DNA of 64,000 nt from contig JAGYYJ010002448.1 in NCBI GenBank assembly GCA_019671005.1, positions 1 through 64,000 of the forward strand, given 5' to 3'. The translations under genes were made by a program, and so were the position numbers. Within the stretch, counting starts at the first letter, position 1; each line of letters begins with the position of its first letter. Positions 46,607 to 59,424 of the stretch are shown here, piece by piece. The DNA is from Hibiscus mutabilis. Its lineage: Eukaryota; Streptophyta; Magnoliopsida; Malvales; Malvaceae. Below the pieces are notes generated by a model. It ran no database searches, was not told the DNA's origin, and saw only the letters and a program-made list of their open reading frames with translations.

Positions 46607-47134
46607 CGAGCTGCTTTGGTGCCTCTTCAATTTTTATGCAGGATTTGCTCTCAATCGTTGTGTTTGGAGAATTTAGAAATTTTAGCTTACGCGGCTTCTC
46701 CACCCAAATCATGGTTTAGCCAGCCCTGCCGAATGGAGCTTTAGTGCGAATTTAATATTGCTTTTAAAAAGTTCTTTTAAAAGTATGGCCAGAAAATGAT
46801 TTTGAAAAGTTAATTGCAAGATTTTAGTGTTTGACTTTGCTATTTAAAAATATTTTTATAAAGATAAAATGTGCATTTTATACCTAATATTGTAAAATAT
46901 AAATAAATAAACGTAAATGATGTTTAAATTCATCATCATAAAATTTAATAACCTTATTATACATGAAATAAATCAACTTAAATTATAATAAAAATATAAA
47001 ATCATGACAATTCATTAGTAATTTTTTACAAAAAATATAAACTTTAAGTATTTCTAAATAATTAATATAAATTTTTGGATTAAAAAAAATTGATCTCTAT
47101 ACTATGCATTTTTATTAGTGTAATATAACTAAAT
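46607..47134. other. AT-rich spacer between solo LTR and Copia B
   Basis: No gene or defined repeat found. Confidence 0.5.
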
Positions 47135-47372
47135 TGTTGTGAATAAAATAAGGAAGAAGAACGAACAAGAATAAAAGAACAAAGAGATGATAGAAAGAGG
47201 GAGATTTGTATTATTTCTCAATATTGACTTGTGTACAATGCCTTCATTAAATCATCTATTTATAGGAATAAGAAGTACATAATACATTAAACTCTAATTA
47301 ATAAAGTAAATCAATTCTCCTAGATAAAGCTCTTATCATGATAGGCATCCACATAGATAAATATTCATAACA
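47135..47372 (-). repeat. 3' LTR of Copia B
   Basis: 238 bp, TGTTGTGAATAAAATAAGG to CATAACA; related to but diverged from the Copia A LTRs. Confidence 0.88.
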
Positions 47373-47639
47373 CTCCCCATTGGATGTCTATGAAGATAAT
47401 GTGCCTCGTTAAAACTTTACTAAGATAAAAACCTAGTGGAAAAAATTCTTTAGTGAAGGAAAAAGAGTACACACATCTTTGATACGCATAACATGTTGCC
47501 TCATTAAAAACCTTACCAGGAAAACCCATTGGGACAAAATCTCGGTTAAGGGAATAAGAGTGCAATGCGTATTTACTCTCCCTCATGAAAACATCACATA
47601 CGATCTTTGAATCTTCATAATTCAATCTTGAATACCATT

Positions 47640-47748
47640 TTTCTAAAGATCGTGAGGGATGAAACTTTGGAGTAATAGGTTCCATTTTGTCATCTTTGAT
47701 GTATCCATCTTTTGATTGAGATATACATCTTGCATTATCTCTATACAA
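47640..47748 (-). pseudogene. Copia B RNase H remnant
   Basis: The minus-strand frame begins MYRDNARCISQSKDGYIKDD, then MEPITPKF, matching the conserved C-terminal RNase H block of plant Copia polyproteins (usual form EDN, AACI, IKGD, HI-PKF). Frame is lost soon after. Confidence 0.7.
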
Positions 47749-49777
47749 TATAGCTTTGCATCATATCTTGTGAAAGTAAATCACATATCTTCTAGATATG
47801 TTGGGTCAATGGTCTTAGCCAAACATATTTTTGGCTTGCCTAATGCATAATAATTATTTCTACAAGATTTGAGGAGGCATCGACGAATGTTTGAAGATCT
47901 AAAGGTAATGATCTTGTATATCCACGGATATTTCTTGACCAAATAATATATGGTGCTTCAAAATCAAGAAAATATATAATTATCTTTATTCACATCCAAC
48001 AGTCTTACAATTATTAGGATACTCAATGGATATGCGTCATTCATATTGAATCTCGTTAAGATTCTTTCGGCATGTGTCCATTAATAGATAAAAAATGCAT
48101 ATTTAAGTACTTGATCATTAATTCGAGATAAAACCCCATCTCAAGATTCTTTTTCTCGAATACTTTCATTAAATACTTTGAAAGCTTTTCACGAGTTTCC
48201 AATTTGAAGCTCTTTAGGAGTTCTAATGATATTCAAATTATCATAATGAATCTTGATCCAAACTCCTTTATAAAATGCATAAGGAAATATGACCATTCTT
48301 ACAGTATTTCCTTAATTAGTACCCACTAAGGCGATTATACCAAATGCGCCAAAATATAAATATTCAAGGGGCATATCTAAATAAATTTTCTCTGAAATTT
48401 CTAAATGCTTCTAGAATTTTAAATTCGTCAATGATAACTTTCCTTTTATAGGGATCCACAAAATGATTAGACACATATAAAATATTTTATAACTGTCAGA
48501 GTAATTGCATCCACCATGAAGTAATTAAAAATCTTCATAAATCATAATTCAAGTCGTATTTACGACTACTTATTTGTGCCTCACTTGCATTACACCTTTA
48601 GGTGTTTGGACTGTTGGTCCAAATACTTCTCTTTTAGAAGTTCCAAGCGTCTTTCTACATTGGCCAATTCAATATCTATACTTTTGAATAGATTTCTATA
48701 CATGATCCTCATTTTGTTCCTTTACTTCTATAGAAACATTGTTTGAAAAAATCGTTGTCGACAACTTTTCTATTTCGGTTTCATTCTCGTAGTGACATAA
48801 CTCATCGAGATCTCTTCAAGATTTCAATCTTTATTTCAGGAACCTGAAACTCTTCAAGAGTTTTATTATTAGTTATGTCTTGGGTCACTTCATGAGCACC
48901 CACCTCCAATATATGACCATCTCATACTACTTTCTATTTACGAGAATTTTGATCATTGGAACCAATTTCAACTATCATGGTTTAGGCATGATTTACATCC
49001 ATTCGCTCTAACATGTATTCAAATTTAGAGCATTTTTAGCTGGTATATGAGACTTGATTACTCTCATTGGGTCAGTAAATTTGTCTGGCAGTTGACATAC
49101 AATAACTTGAATTATCTTATAAAGTTTTAGTTCATATTCGAGGATCTAAATAATGATAATTTATTTCCTTCTTTATCCAGCTGATTGTTCTCTCTCCTGA
49201 TGTTAAGAAAAAAATATCATCTCATAAATGATTCTCCAATTAATGTTTAAGAATTTAAACATAAAAGGAAACTCGTACTCAATATATATTCTCAACCTTT
49301 TTATTTACCCATTTTGTGCGTTGTGGTGGAGTAATTCATGTCGCACATTCAAAAAATATAAAATAGGAAATGTATGGCTTCTGACCAAAACCAATCATAA
49401 CGGGGAGTTTATTATAACTCGTTGGCTTGATGTGCATAAGTGCTGCTATATGTGAAATATCATATAGATAATTTTGTTCTCATAGTTTAGCTATTAAAGA
49501 GGAGACATCCAATTAAAATTTTGCTAAACTATATTTCATAATCAATTGGCTTTGTAACAACTAATATAGCCTAAAATATAAACCCACAAGTTTTTGATAG
49601 AGGAATAGTCTAATTGCATAATCTGGATCCTTTTAGAATCAATCTCACAAACTTCTGGTTGTAAGTTGATAAAACAATATAGATGCATCTACTAAAATCA
49701 TATAAAACTTTCTACATTTGTGGATATATGGGCCCATATTCATTCAAATATGCAAGGCATGCAGTCTCATCTTTAGT

Positions 49778-50000
49778 ACAAGAACTTCAAGTTCTTTTGG
49801 TAAGTGGGATCAACTAAATCCTTTGAGAACAAACAACACAAGAACTTCAGGTTCTTTTAGTAAGTAGAATTTAACCAATTCCTTTAAGCAACACAAGAAC
49901 TTCATGTTCTTTAATAAGTGGAATTTAATCAATTCCTTTAAGAATAAGCACCACAAGAACTTCAAGTTCTTTTAATACATGTGCATGTAAATCTTAATAA
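49778..50000 (-). repeat. 54-61-bp tandem repeat in Copia B
   Basis: Units beginning ACAAGAACTTC start near 49778, 49838, 49892 and 49952, one to two more than in Copia A. Each holds an AAGAACTT/AAGTTCTT palindrome. Confidence 0.7.
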
Positions 50001-50698
50001 TTTTTGCATCATTATTGATCAAGATGGCCTAACCGATCATGCCAACTATATATATGTGTATATATCTCTGAATTTGTAAACTTCTTGTTTACCATAACAT
50101 GTTATTCAATCTCATTTATATATGTGGTACAAATTCTGAAATACAAGTTTATTTGAAACTTGATAATACATTGTACACCAAAATTTGTTCCTTTGAATAG
50201 GAATATATTTAGCTCTTTCGGAGCTTTCAATGGAAATTATTATTTTGGTAGCAATATATAACTCTTCTAGAGCTTTCAATGGAAATTATTCCTTTAAGCA
50301 ACATAAGAACTTCATGTTCTTTAATAAGTGGAATTTAATCAATTCCTTTAAGAATAAGCACCACAAGAACTTCAGGTTCTTTTAATACATGTGCATATAA
50401 ATCTCAATAATTTTTGCATCATTATTGATCAAGATGGCTTAATCGATCATGCCAACTATATATATGTGTATATATCTCTGAATTTGTAAACTTTTTGTTT
50501 ACCATAACATGTGATTCAATCTCACTTGCATATGTGCGGTACAAATTCTGAAATACAAGTTTATTTGAAACTTGATAATACATTGTCCACCAAAAATTGT
50601 TCCTTTGAATAGGAATATATTTAGCTCTTTCAGAGCTTTCAATGGAAATCATTCTTTTGGTAGCAATATATAACTCTTCTAGAGCTTTCAACTGACTC
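49879..50698 (-). repeat. 410-bp tandem duplication in Copia B
   Basis: Unit 1 (about 49879-50288) and unit 2 (about 50289-50698) are highly similar, both starting ATTCCTTTAAGCAACA and ending with CTAGAGCTTTCAA. Copia A has one copy, so the duplication arose in B. Confidence 0.85.
50422..50691 (-). pseudogene. Copia B gag/GAG-pre-integrase remnant
   Basis: An 89-codon open piece from KALEELYIATKR to SWHDRLSHLDQ. The WHDRL-H block is the diagnostic start of the GAG-pre-integrase domain. Confidence 0.7.
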
Positions 50699-51344
50699 TT
50701 TGGCTACCAGAACTTATATCCAGATTGACTTATTTTAAATGCCAATTGATAACATATGTTATCTATAATTCCCGAAGGATTATTTTGCGAACTCATATTG
50801 CTCTCTTAAAATTTCCACTTCTAGTGGTGACGATATCATTACCATTAGAGGTAATTATTACAATATTCGCAATGCTGCACTTTTCATAATGTGCTTTCTC
50901 TCAAGAACTTATTGCTCTTTTGGAGCATCAATATTTTCAGTACTTTGAGATATAATACTCACATTATTCTCTTACATTTAAATGGAAAAATATATCTTAT
51001 GCTTATGCTGAGCATAAATCGTCACCATAGATTGTATTTGACAACTAATCATGTGAAACAAAATAAATAAATGTCATAATATATATATACAAACCAACAT
51101 AAAACAAAGATTTAATCCTCATACGCGGCATTGTTAAACCAGTTCACAAGGTCCTTTAGAAACCTCATTTGAGATCAGTAGCCTCGCAGAACGGGATGTC
51201 CAGCCAATATATTTGAATTAAACCAACAGAAACAGAGAACATATTAACTAATTAAAGAATATACTTTCGGTATTAAATTAATATATAATGCGAAAATAAT
51301 TAATGCGTAAAGTAAATAAATATAAAATAAAATAAATTAAAAGA

Positions 51345-51563
51345 TCAATAATTCTCTTCAAGGTTATGTGAATAATTAAAAGATGATATATTTCTTTCAA
51401 GGGTTATAAAGAACTCAACAACGTCCAAATGAGTTTGACCAATATCATCGTCTTTATTTTCGCAAACAAAATTTGCTTCCATTTTCTTTTCTTTATCAAT
51501 CAATGATTGTTGATTTTTTCCAGCGTACGAGAAGTACGAGACCAATGGTTTATAACATTGCAT
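51345..51563 (-). pseudogene. Copia B gag C-terminal remnant
   Basis: A 72-codon open piece with DKEKKMEANFV and THLDVVEFF, a segment that follows the zinc knuckle in this Copia group. Confidence 0.6.
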
Positions 51564-52334
51564 TGGTAATAAAAAGATTTTACTTTCTTAGAAAGATCTT
51601 TATCACCCTTGACATCCTTATAACCCCACTACCGGCGGGTAGAAGTATTCTTAAAATGACCATATTCTCCTTGTCTATATTCATGGCTTCAACCACGACC
51701 ACAACTTCTAATGTGGCTTTTATTTTTTTTCATAATATAATTTCACATTCACTTTAGGGAATGGAGTGGAGCCAGTGGGCCTTTAAAAATCTTTTTCACA
51801 ATATTGTGTATGAAGACAACATTATTTGCGTGAAAAGTAGAGTATGCTTTTATTAACATGTCCTCATTATTGATACTCAATAATTTGGAATATATCGAAG
51901 TTATGTCACTAACTGAATAGTGATTTACCATGTTTGCATTCACTTCAGGGAATAAAACATATCCAGTAATCGCATGGAATAAACATCATGCTTGCATTCA
52001 CTTCAAGGAATGCCTCCCAAAAAAATTTTTGGACCAAGACAAATTTTCGTAACTTGAACTTGGGAGAAATAGTCGAGTTTTTCGACACATGAGAATTATT
52101 GCTTTCGAGCAAAATCACCATAGTTTATCGCACTTTAAAATCATAATTTAAAGAATAAAAATAAAATCAGAATTTACCGATATTGATTTTTCTCTCGAGG
52201 ACACTGGAGATATAGCAAATGGCCAAGACAGCTTCTCATAATAATCTCGTCTCTTTCCAAGCTATTATATCATATAAAACTTAAAACTCGGTTAAAAATA
52301 CCAACTTTCATTAAATAAAATAACATAAACATAT

Positions 52335-54083
52335 TGTAACAATGGGGAGTCGCCACCAATATTTTTAATTTGTTTTATTTAGGTGATATTGGATCACCTA
52401 GAAACCCGGTTATTTTAATAAAACTTGTTTTTATCGTTTTTATTAAAATAACGGGTTTTGGTCTGCGAAACCAGAAAAACAGGTTCGGGAGTCAATTACG
52501 CATGGGGAAGGGTGAACAGCCCCACAACGCCCAAAAATTGATACCTAGTCGATTACGTAGTGTTTTAATGACGGAAATTAAGAATTCGAATTTTAATTTA
52601 AGTTTGTGATCCTTTAAAATATCTAGAAAAGAATTATATAAAGAGAATTAACACCCTAATGCCCGGGGCATAATTTTGTTAAAGTTTTGAACAAAAGAGA
52701 ATTTTTTTTAAATTTATAATTAATATTTGAAGATAATATTTTGTCATAGAAATTAACGGAAAACGGTACCCCTACGTTCGTGTTACGTTTTTCAAGGTAA
52801 TCCCTATTAAAAAAGTCATTTAAAATTCAATTAGTAAATACATTTAATAATAAGTAAAAATAATAATTAGTAGAGTATATAATATTAATAATGTATAATC
52901 ATAATATTAATAATAATAATATGTATATATATAGTAATATAATAATAAATATAATAATAATAATACAGTGGCCGGAATCAAATAAAATAGAAACAAAAGT
53001 GAAAAATTAATAAGAAACAATGACTAAAATTAAATAAAATATGAACTAAAGTGCAAAATCATAAGGATACAAAAGTGCAGTGTTGAAGGCTGCAATTTCC
53101 TCATTAAAATGATGCGAATCCTCCCTCCGGGTCGGGTCCGATCTCGGGTTACACCAGGCCCTAAATGACGTCGTTTTATGCAGACATTAAATACACAATT
53201 TGAGCCAAAAAACTTCATTTGAATCAAATGTTTACACAAAAATTCCCAGATTTCTCTCAACTCTCTCTTCCCACTCTCTGTCAAGCTTGACTGTCGGTCT
53301 GAGCGCCACCGTGGGCCGTCGTTCGTCGACGACGGAGAGCAGCCGCGAACGGTGGCCGGAACATATGCAAATGATGGTTTGGGTTCGGTTTCGGGCCCTA
53401 AGTTTGATTTCAAGGTTAATTTCTTCTAAATCCCTCTTATTTTTCTCAAATCTTAATAAAATCGAAGGGTTTTTATAATTTTTTACCTTTTCAGATTATT
53501 TTGTTGGTTTGGTTCTGTCCCTTTCCCTTTTTTATTTTTTTAGTCTCTAAGTCTCTCTAATTTTTCTCTATTTTTTGTTTTTTTCGATTCCAACCGGTTC
53601 TCCCTCCTCTCTTTTTGCAGATCGAGCCCCATTTTATAGGGCTTTGATTTGGGGTGATCTGGAAAGCAGGGGACAGATGGAGAGTGGTGGAGGCCGGGCT
53701 TGGACGGTGGTGGCAGCATGGGATAAGGGTGAAGGGTTTTAAAGAAGGGTGAAGGCGGTGGCAGCAAAGAAAATGGGAAATTATTTGGGGTTATCAGCAA
53801 CGGCTTGGATCCGATGCGACGGTGGAGCACGGCTTGAACAGTGGCGACTTCAGTGGCGGCTCGGACTGAAGAATGGCGGCTCAAGAAAGGCTACAGCTAA
53901 GGTTTTCTTTTGTATTAGGGTTAGGGTTAGATTAGGATATTGGGTTTGTATATTATTGGGCCGGGTTTAATAAAAATGGATTAATGGGTATTGGTTTATG
54001 GATATGGGTTATTAGATATAGGTATTGGTTTATGGATATGGGTTATTGAGTTGTATAATATATGGACAAAATTGGGTTACTAC
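52335..54083 (-). repeat. 3' LTR of the Gypsy element
   Basis: 1749 bp with TGTA...TACA ends. Contains AAT-rich microsatellite patches near 52860-52965 and two TTAGGG copies near 53918-53932. Confidence 0.88.
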
Positions 54084-54539
54084 AGCTGCCTCTCTTTGCT
54101 CATTGTTGTATAACAGCAATGAAGCAAAGACAAAAAGGAACCCATTTTGTCCAGTCAGGTTAAAGCTTATTTTTCTGGCCACAGCTCTTCTTCCTTCGCT
54201 TCACTTGATCTGTTCGGCTACCCTTGTAAGCAAAATCTTCAAAATGGGGTGATCTGAGGGAGGTAAAATCTTCAAACCATGATGATCCATTAGGGCGTAA
54301 AATGAGTTTGGCTTGCTACGATTCTGACGATGACACAATACCTGGAGAAAATTTGACCTAGCGGTAATATCCAAGAGGCAAGGTCTGCAAAACTTGATCC
54401 AGCTGCTACACTGAAGAAGAAACAGGATCGGAGGATGATTGTTCTGACATTTAATCCAGCTACAACACTAACGAGGAGGCAAGATCGAATGATGAAGGTT
54501 TTGATGTTTGATCCAGCTACAACACCGACGAAGAGACAA

Positions 54540-54665
54540 TATCTAAGATTTTTTCTCTTTTTTTCTCCTTCTTTCTCTTTTTTTATTTTTTTCTTTTTTC
54601 TTTCCTTTTTGTTATTTTTTTCTTTTTTCTTTTTTTAGTGTTTTTTTTCTTTGTTTTTTTCTTTT
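54540..54665. repeat. Polypyrimidine tract
   Basis: About 125 bp of nearly pure T and C, adjoining the minisatellite in the Gypsy 3' UTR. Confidence 0.85.
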
Positions 54666-54717
54666 TGAAATGACGACTTGTCTACTCAGTAAATTGAGGT
54701 ATTCTGCTCTGAAAGAA

Positions 54718-55345
54718 GTTGATCTGCTACAACACTGACGAAGTGGCACGATCTGAAAAAGGAAGTTTGATCCGCTACAACTCTGACGAAGTGGCGTGAT
54801 CTGGAGAAGAAGGTTCGATCCGCTACAACTTTGACTAAGAGACGTGATCTGGAGAAGAAGGTTCAATCCGCTACAACTCTGACAAAGTGACGTGATCTGG
54901 AGAAGAAGGTTTGATCCACTACAACTTTGACGAAGAGACGTGATCTGAAGAAGAAGGTTCGATCTGCTACAACTCTGACGAAGATACGTGATTTGAAGAA
55001 GAAGGTTCGATCCGCTACAACTCTGACGAAGAGGCGTGATTTGAAGAAGAAGGTTTGATCCGCTACAACTCTGACGAGGAGACTTGATCTGAAGAAGAAG
55101 GTTCGATCCGCTACAAATCTGGCGAAGAGACATGATTTGAAGAAGAAAGTCTGATCCGTTACAACTCTGATGAAGAGACGTGATCTGGAGAAGAAGGTTT
55201 GATCCGCTACAACTTTGACGAAAAAACGTGATATGGAGAAGAAGGTTCGATCCGCTGCAACTCTGACGAAGAGACGTGATCTAGAGAAGAAGGTTCGATC
55301 CGCTGCAACTCTGACGAAAAGGCGTGATCTGGAGAAGGAGGTTTT
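54718..55345. repeat. 48-bp minisatellite, about 13 copies, in the Gypsy 3' UTR
   Basis: Units centred on GATCCGCTACAACTCTGACG start every 48 bp (CTACAAC near 54727, 54775, 54823 and on to 55300). 48 bp is 16 codons, so frames stay open: the minus strand repeats SLRQSCSGSNLLLQIT and the plus strand repeats KKVRSAATLTKRRDLE. Diverged units are recognisable at about 54395-54535 and 55490-55860. Ogre-group elements are known for tandem repeats between pol and the 3' LTR. Confidence 0.88.
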
Positions 55346-56389
55346 CTTTTTTGGTTTTTTTTGGCTTTTTCATTTTTTCTCTTTTTTTAAAAATTTCTTT
55401 CGATTTTTCCCTTTTTTGTTTTTGCTTATTTTTGTGTATTTTTTGGATTTTTTATAAGTTTGAAGATGAGATTTGAAGAAAATGTTTGGTTTAGCCGCAC
55501 CATCAACGGCGAAACTAGACCTCATGGACTTTGGTCACCTCGTCTTCTTCTTTTAAAAGGGCATAAAATTTTCTAATCGTTCTTTTATTCTGTTTTTGGG
55601 GTAAGTAAACTAGACGATCTGTTCCATTACACTCTCAAGGAGACATGATCTACTTGCTGCGTTCATTCTGCTGCAATTTCAGAGAGACGAACCTGCAGTT
55701 GCACTTATTCCGTTGTAAATTTCAAGGGGATAAAATTGTTGTCCGTGCCTATTCCGCTGCAAAGTGAAGTTGTTGTCGTGCTCATTCTGCTGCAATTAAG
55801 GGAGATACAATTGTTGCGCTCGTCTGCTCCACCGCTTGTTGGAGGGATAAAATATGTAAAACTTTTTGTAGGCATATTTAGGATGTTATGATTAGCATGA
55901 GTCAGATGATCCTAGCTTAAATATGTCTAATGAGTGCATGAATAATTCTAGCATGAGTGCAAAATGTTATTCGAAAATCATTTTTAGGCTCGAGATTGGC
56001 TTGAATATTTGTATCTGCTTTTAAAATAGCATCATCTTCTGCTCAAACTCTATTTGATTCACTGGGCCTTCTCTTTTTCAGGTCTGATCAGATTGTAAGA
56101 AAACTATTTGCCCCATATTCTATCTGGATAGTGTCACTTTTTCTCTTGAGCTGTTTATCCACGAGAATGCCCCATCAATACAGAGAGATCTTCTTGTATT
56201 TGCTAGCTTACTGATCATTATGTCAATGTATAATACTTATGTAAGCATGGATATAAGATGAGGGGAAGAATTTATTGGAAAACATTGAAAGAGAATACAT
56301 TAAAAAAAGCCAAAATTAGGTGCCCCGGATATCTAGTTGACGAGTTTCACTAAACCAGTTTGCCGAGAATCCTTAAGTGTCTAAGAGAC

Positions 56390-57310
56390 CTCGGACACTT
56401 TGTCAATATCTCAAGACACCAAAATTCCTCCCACCATGGAGTTTTGAGGGAACTGATTATTTAAGATGCCCTATTTTCAGAGTTTACGAGGCTAGGCAGG
56501 TTTCTACCATTCATTTCAGCCAAAATCAAGACTCATCTAGAGAAGGCTTTTCACAAGGTATGGGTCTTCCAATTCGGCATCCATTTTCTTGAAGAATCTC
56601 TCTGAATCTGCAGGATCTTTTTTAGCACTAGGTCCCTCTTTTAAAATTCTCTTGGGCGAACTTTCTTTTTTATAGGCTTGTATCGTCCTTCTTGGTACAT
56701 TTGACCATGCCAGATAACTTTTAGTCTTTTTTCTTCAATTAAGGAAAGTTGATCATATCTGGCTTGGATCTATTCTGCTTCATCCAGTTTCAATCCTGAC
56801 AAAATTTAGAGGGGAGAAATATCGACCTTGACGGGTAGTACCACCTCAATCCTATAAACTAGGGGAAAAGGGGTTGCCCCAGTAGAGGTCCTAACTGATG
56901 TATGATAGGCGTATGGTAGCTTCTCATGCCAATGTTATAAGTTTCTACCATCATCCAATAATTTTCTTGATATTTTTGTTGGCTACTTCTACCGCTCCAT
57001 TCATCTGAGGATTGTAAGGTGAAGAATTGTGGTGTCGTATCTTGAATTGTTTACACGCTTCTATGGTTTTATTGTTCAAGTTCAACATGCGGTCTGATAT
57101 GATATCTACTGGCGTTCCGTACTGACGTATGTTTATTTTTTTGAGAGTTTGTACACTACTGATTTGGTGACATTGGCGTAAGTGGCTGCTCTTACCCACT
57201 CGGTGAAGCAATAAATGCCCACAAAGATAAACCAATCCCCATTGAAAACCATCGGTGATATGGGCCTGATGACATCCATACATATAAAATGACCATGGGG
57301 TGTTCATGAC
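56390..57310 (-). pseudogene. Gypsy integrase remnant
   Basis: The minus-strand frame at 57307-56951 contains GTPVDIISDRMLNLNN, QFKIRHHNSSPYNPQMNGAV and EVANKNIKKIIG, the conserved centre and C-terminal part of the integrase core, including the catalytic Asp of ISD and the Glu of EVANKN. The downstream C-terminal region can be followed to about 56390 in broken frames. Confidence 0.8.
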
Positions 57311-57399
57311 ATGTAGTGCTTAGTCTTTTCTGACATTCATCATTCCAATCCTCGTGTCATGTTTTTTCTGAGTTCGTAGGGGTGGTAGATCCTGAATGG

Positions 57400-57970
57400 C
57401 TTTGACTTTATCTGGATCAACTTTAAATGTCTTTTTTGCTGAATATGAAACCCTGCAGCTTCCCTGATATAACCCCAAAGGTGCACTTGGCCAGATTTAG
57501 CTTTAACTGGTATTTCCTTAGCCTCAAGAACAATTTCCTCAAGACTGCGACGTGCTCTTCTTCTGTTTGGGACTTGGCAATCATGTTGTCAGCCTACACT
57601 CCAATCTCTATGTATCATATCATGGGATAGAGCAACCATGGCTCGTTGGTATGTTACTCCTGTATTTTTATGTCCAAAAGGCATTACCTTGTAACAAAAG
57701 GTTCCACACAATGTCACAAACGTAGTCTTGTCCATATCGCCAGGGTATATCTTTATCTGGTTATGACCTCTTTTTTATTTTCAGGAGTACATCAAGCCTC
57801 ATTCTCCAGAGTTCCTGTTGGACGGGCTTGCAGCCTTCCTTTATAGGGAGTTTATTTACAATTACATCCATGTTCAAGTTGGGCATGTCTTGGTAGGACC
57901 ATGCAAAATGCCTTTGAATTTTAGGAGTAGCTTGACGAGATCGCATCATGTTTTTGCAGTAAGGCATGTC
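57400..57970 (-). pseudogene. Gypsy reverse transcriptase remnant
   Basis: The first part (57967-57761) reads DVIVNKLPIKEGCKPVQQEL, the start of the RT domain. About 57730-57650 reads TTFVTLCGTFCYKVMPFG, the conserved RT palm block. The region then runs directly into integrase at 57310, so the rest of RT, RNase H and the linker are deleted. Confidence 0.75.
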
Positions 57971-58773
57971 CCAATCTCCACTTCATTCTTCCCAGGTTCA
58001 CCATCTCTACTGGCTCTTTGTGAGGCAAGATTTGTTTTCCCTCTTGCTCAACCATTCTCAATAGATCAGGAGATAGATTATAATCTTGATCCTCTTCAAA
58101 GTCTTGAGGTTCATCTAGACACATGTCTTGCTCAAAAATGAGTTTTGGATCAGTTCTGGTGTCGCTCGATACGTTGATATTAGGGGACCTGACACGAAAT
58201 AATGATGTCCATTTGAACAAACAAATTAAAAAATGACAAATAATGTAAGTATATGGATGAGAGAAATAAGAATAAAATTGAATAAAATGTTTGCTAGATG
58301 GTACACAAAAAGTATTATTTCATTGACATAAGGACAGTAAGCATAACGCCTTTTACAAAGATCCTTAACATATGCCTCTTTACAAAAAGACCCTTAGCAC
58401 ATGCTTTTTGCAAAAAGACCCTGGTTGCCCTTGGGCAGAAGTAACAAGCGTGTTCTGGACATTATTCTGAAACACTCTTAAATACTGAAGGAAGTTCTTC
58501 AGTAGTCCAATTGTTCAAAATAGTTTCAGGGGTATAAGGACGGATCCCCCTTAAGTATACTCATTCATTCCCTTCATCGGTCACAACATTAATAACCAAA
58601 GCTTCTATCATTTTTCCCAGCTCAATTTATTCATCTTTCTTAACCTGTTTAGGGTGGATGAATCCCCTCGACATAACAGTTTTAGACAGGCGAGGAAAAG
58701 CCATAGGTTCCCAGTTAAGATCTTCAAATTGCCTTTCTTCAAAAAATTCCAACTCTTTGTTGTCAATGAATTT

Positions 58774-59400
58774 CTAAACGAACTCTGCACAGTTTTGGAT
58801 ATCATGATTTCCTCCACCATGGTATGGGCAACAGTCTTTGGAGGCTTTCTTTATGTATTTTGAGCCTTGCTGCACCAAGTCTATCTCGACCATCTTTTGC
58901 CAAACCCACTTCAACGGAAACTTTACCTCATTGATGCTGGCTTCGATTATCTTGTTATCATTGTTGAAAATTGCATTGACCCCTGACTTAGCATGACTGG
59001 GTAATGGATTCCCAGCTGTATTTGGCCCCACAGAGTTATCAAATCTCACGATCCCCATGCTTATAAACTTTTCAACAAGCCTTCTGAAAGCGATGCAGTC
59101 CTCGATAGAGTGTCCTACATTCCCTGCATGATAATCACACCGAGCATTTGCGTCTTACCATTTTGGGTAAGGGGGTTATATATGTTTGGAGAAGAATGAT
59201 GCAACCAGCCGGTTTTCTAGCAACTTGAAGAACAAGTCATTGTATGTGCATGGGAGACATCTAAAAGGAATGACCTTCATCTTCTTATTTTTCCCTTGAG
59301 AATCAAAAGAATGACCAACTGGTAATTGATGAGATTGTGGCAAAAGTTGATCTCGTTTCTGTTGTGGTGTTAATCCAGACATTGAGACAGTCGACATTTT
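58774..59400 (-). pseudogene. Gypsy gag C-terminal module, copy 1
   Basis: A minus-strand region with a tyrosine-leucine block (TYNDLFFKLLENRLVASF), a knuckle-like CDYHAGN-GHSIEDC at about 59090-59145 and a second one at 58774-58830 (CCPYHGGGNHDIQNCAEF). These pairs are typical of the gag-protease border in Tat/Ogre elements. Confidence 0.7.
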
Positions 59401-59424
59401 TGTCCTCTTTATGTTTTCCTCATT

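Larger units (their letters stand above)
47135..52334 (-). mobile_element. Ty1/Copia element B, cut by a Gypsy insertion
   Basis: 3' LTR at 47135-47372, polypurine tract (complement of CTCCCCAT) at 47373-47380, then about 4.95 kb collinear with Copia A. Minus-strand order is gag tail (51563-51345: EKKMEANFV, THLDVVEFF), GAG-pre-integrase WHDRLSHLD (about 50422-50460), then RNase H remnant (47748 downward: DNARCISQSKDGYIKDDK). Integrase ahead of RT/RNase H marks it as Copia. At 52334 the sequence AACATAT stops matching Copia A (compare 28725-28732) exactly where the Gypsy LTR begins, so the rest of B, including its 5' LTR, should lie beyond 64000. Coding is heavily degraded. Confidence 0.9.

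Noticed and set aside
54612..55133. 173-codon repetitive open frame resembling a secreted repeat protein
   Set aside because: The 48-bp period is a multiple of three, so an open frame is expected by chance; no start context or signal peptide, and it lies in a retroelement 3' UTR.
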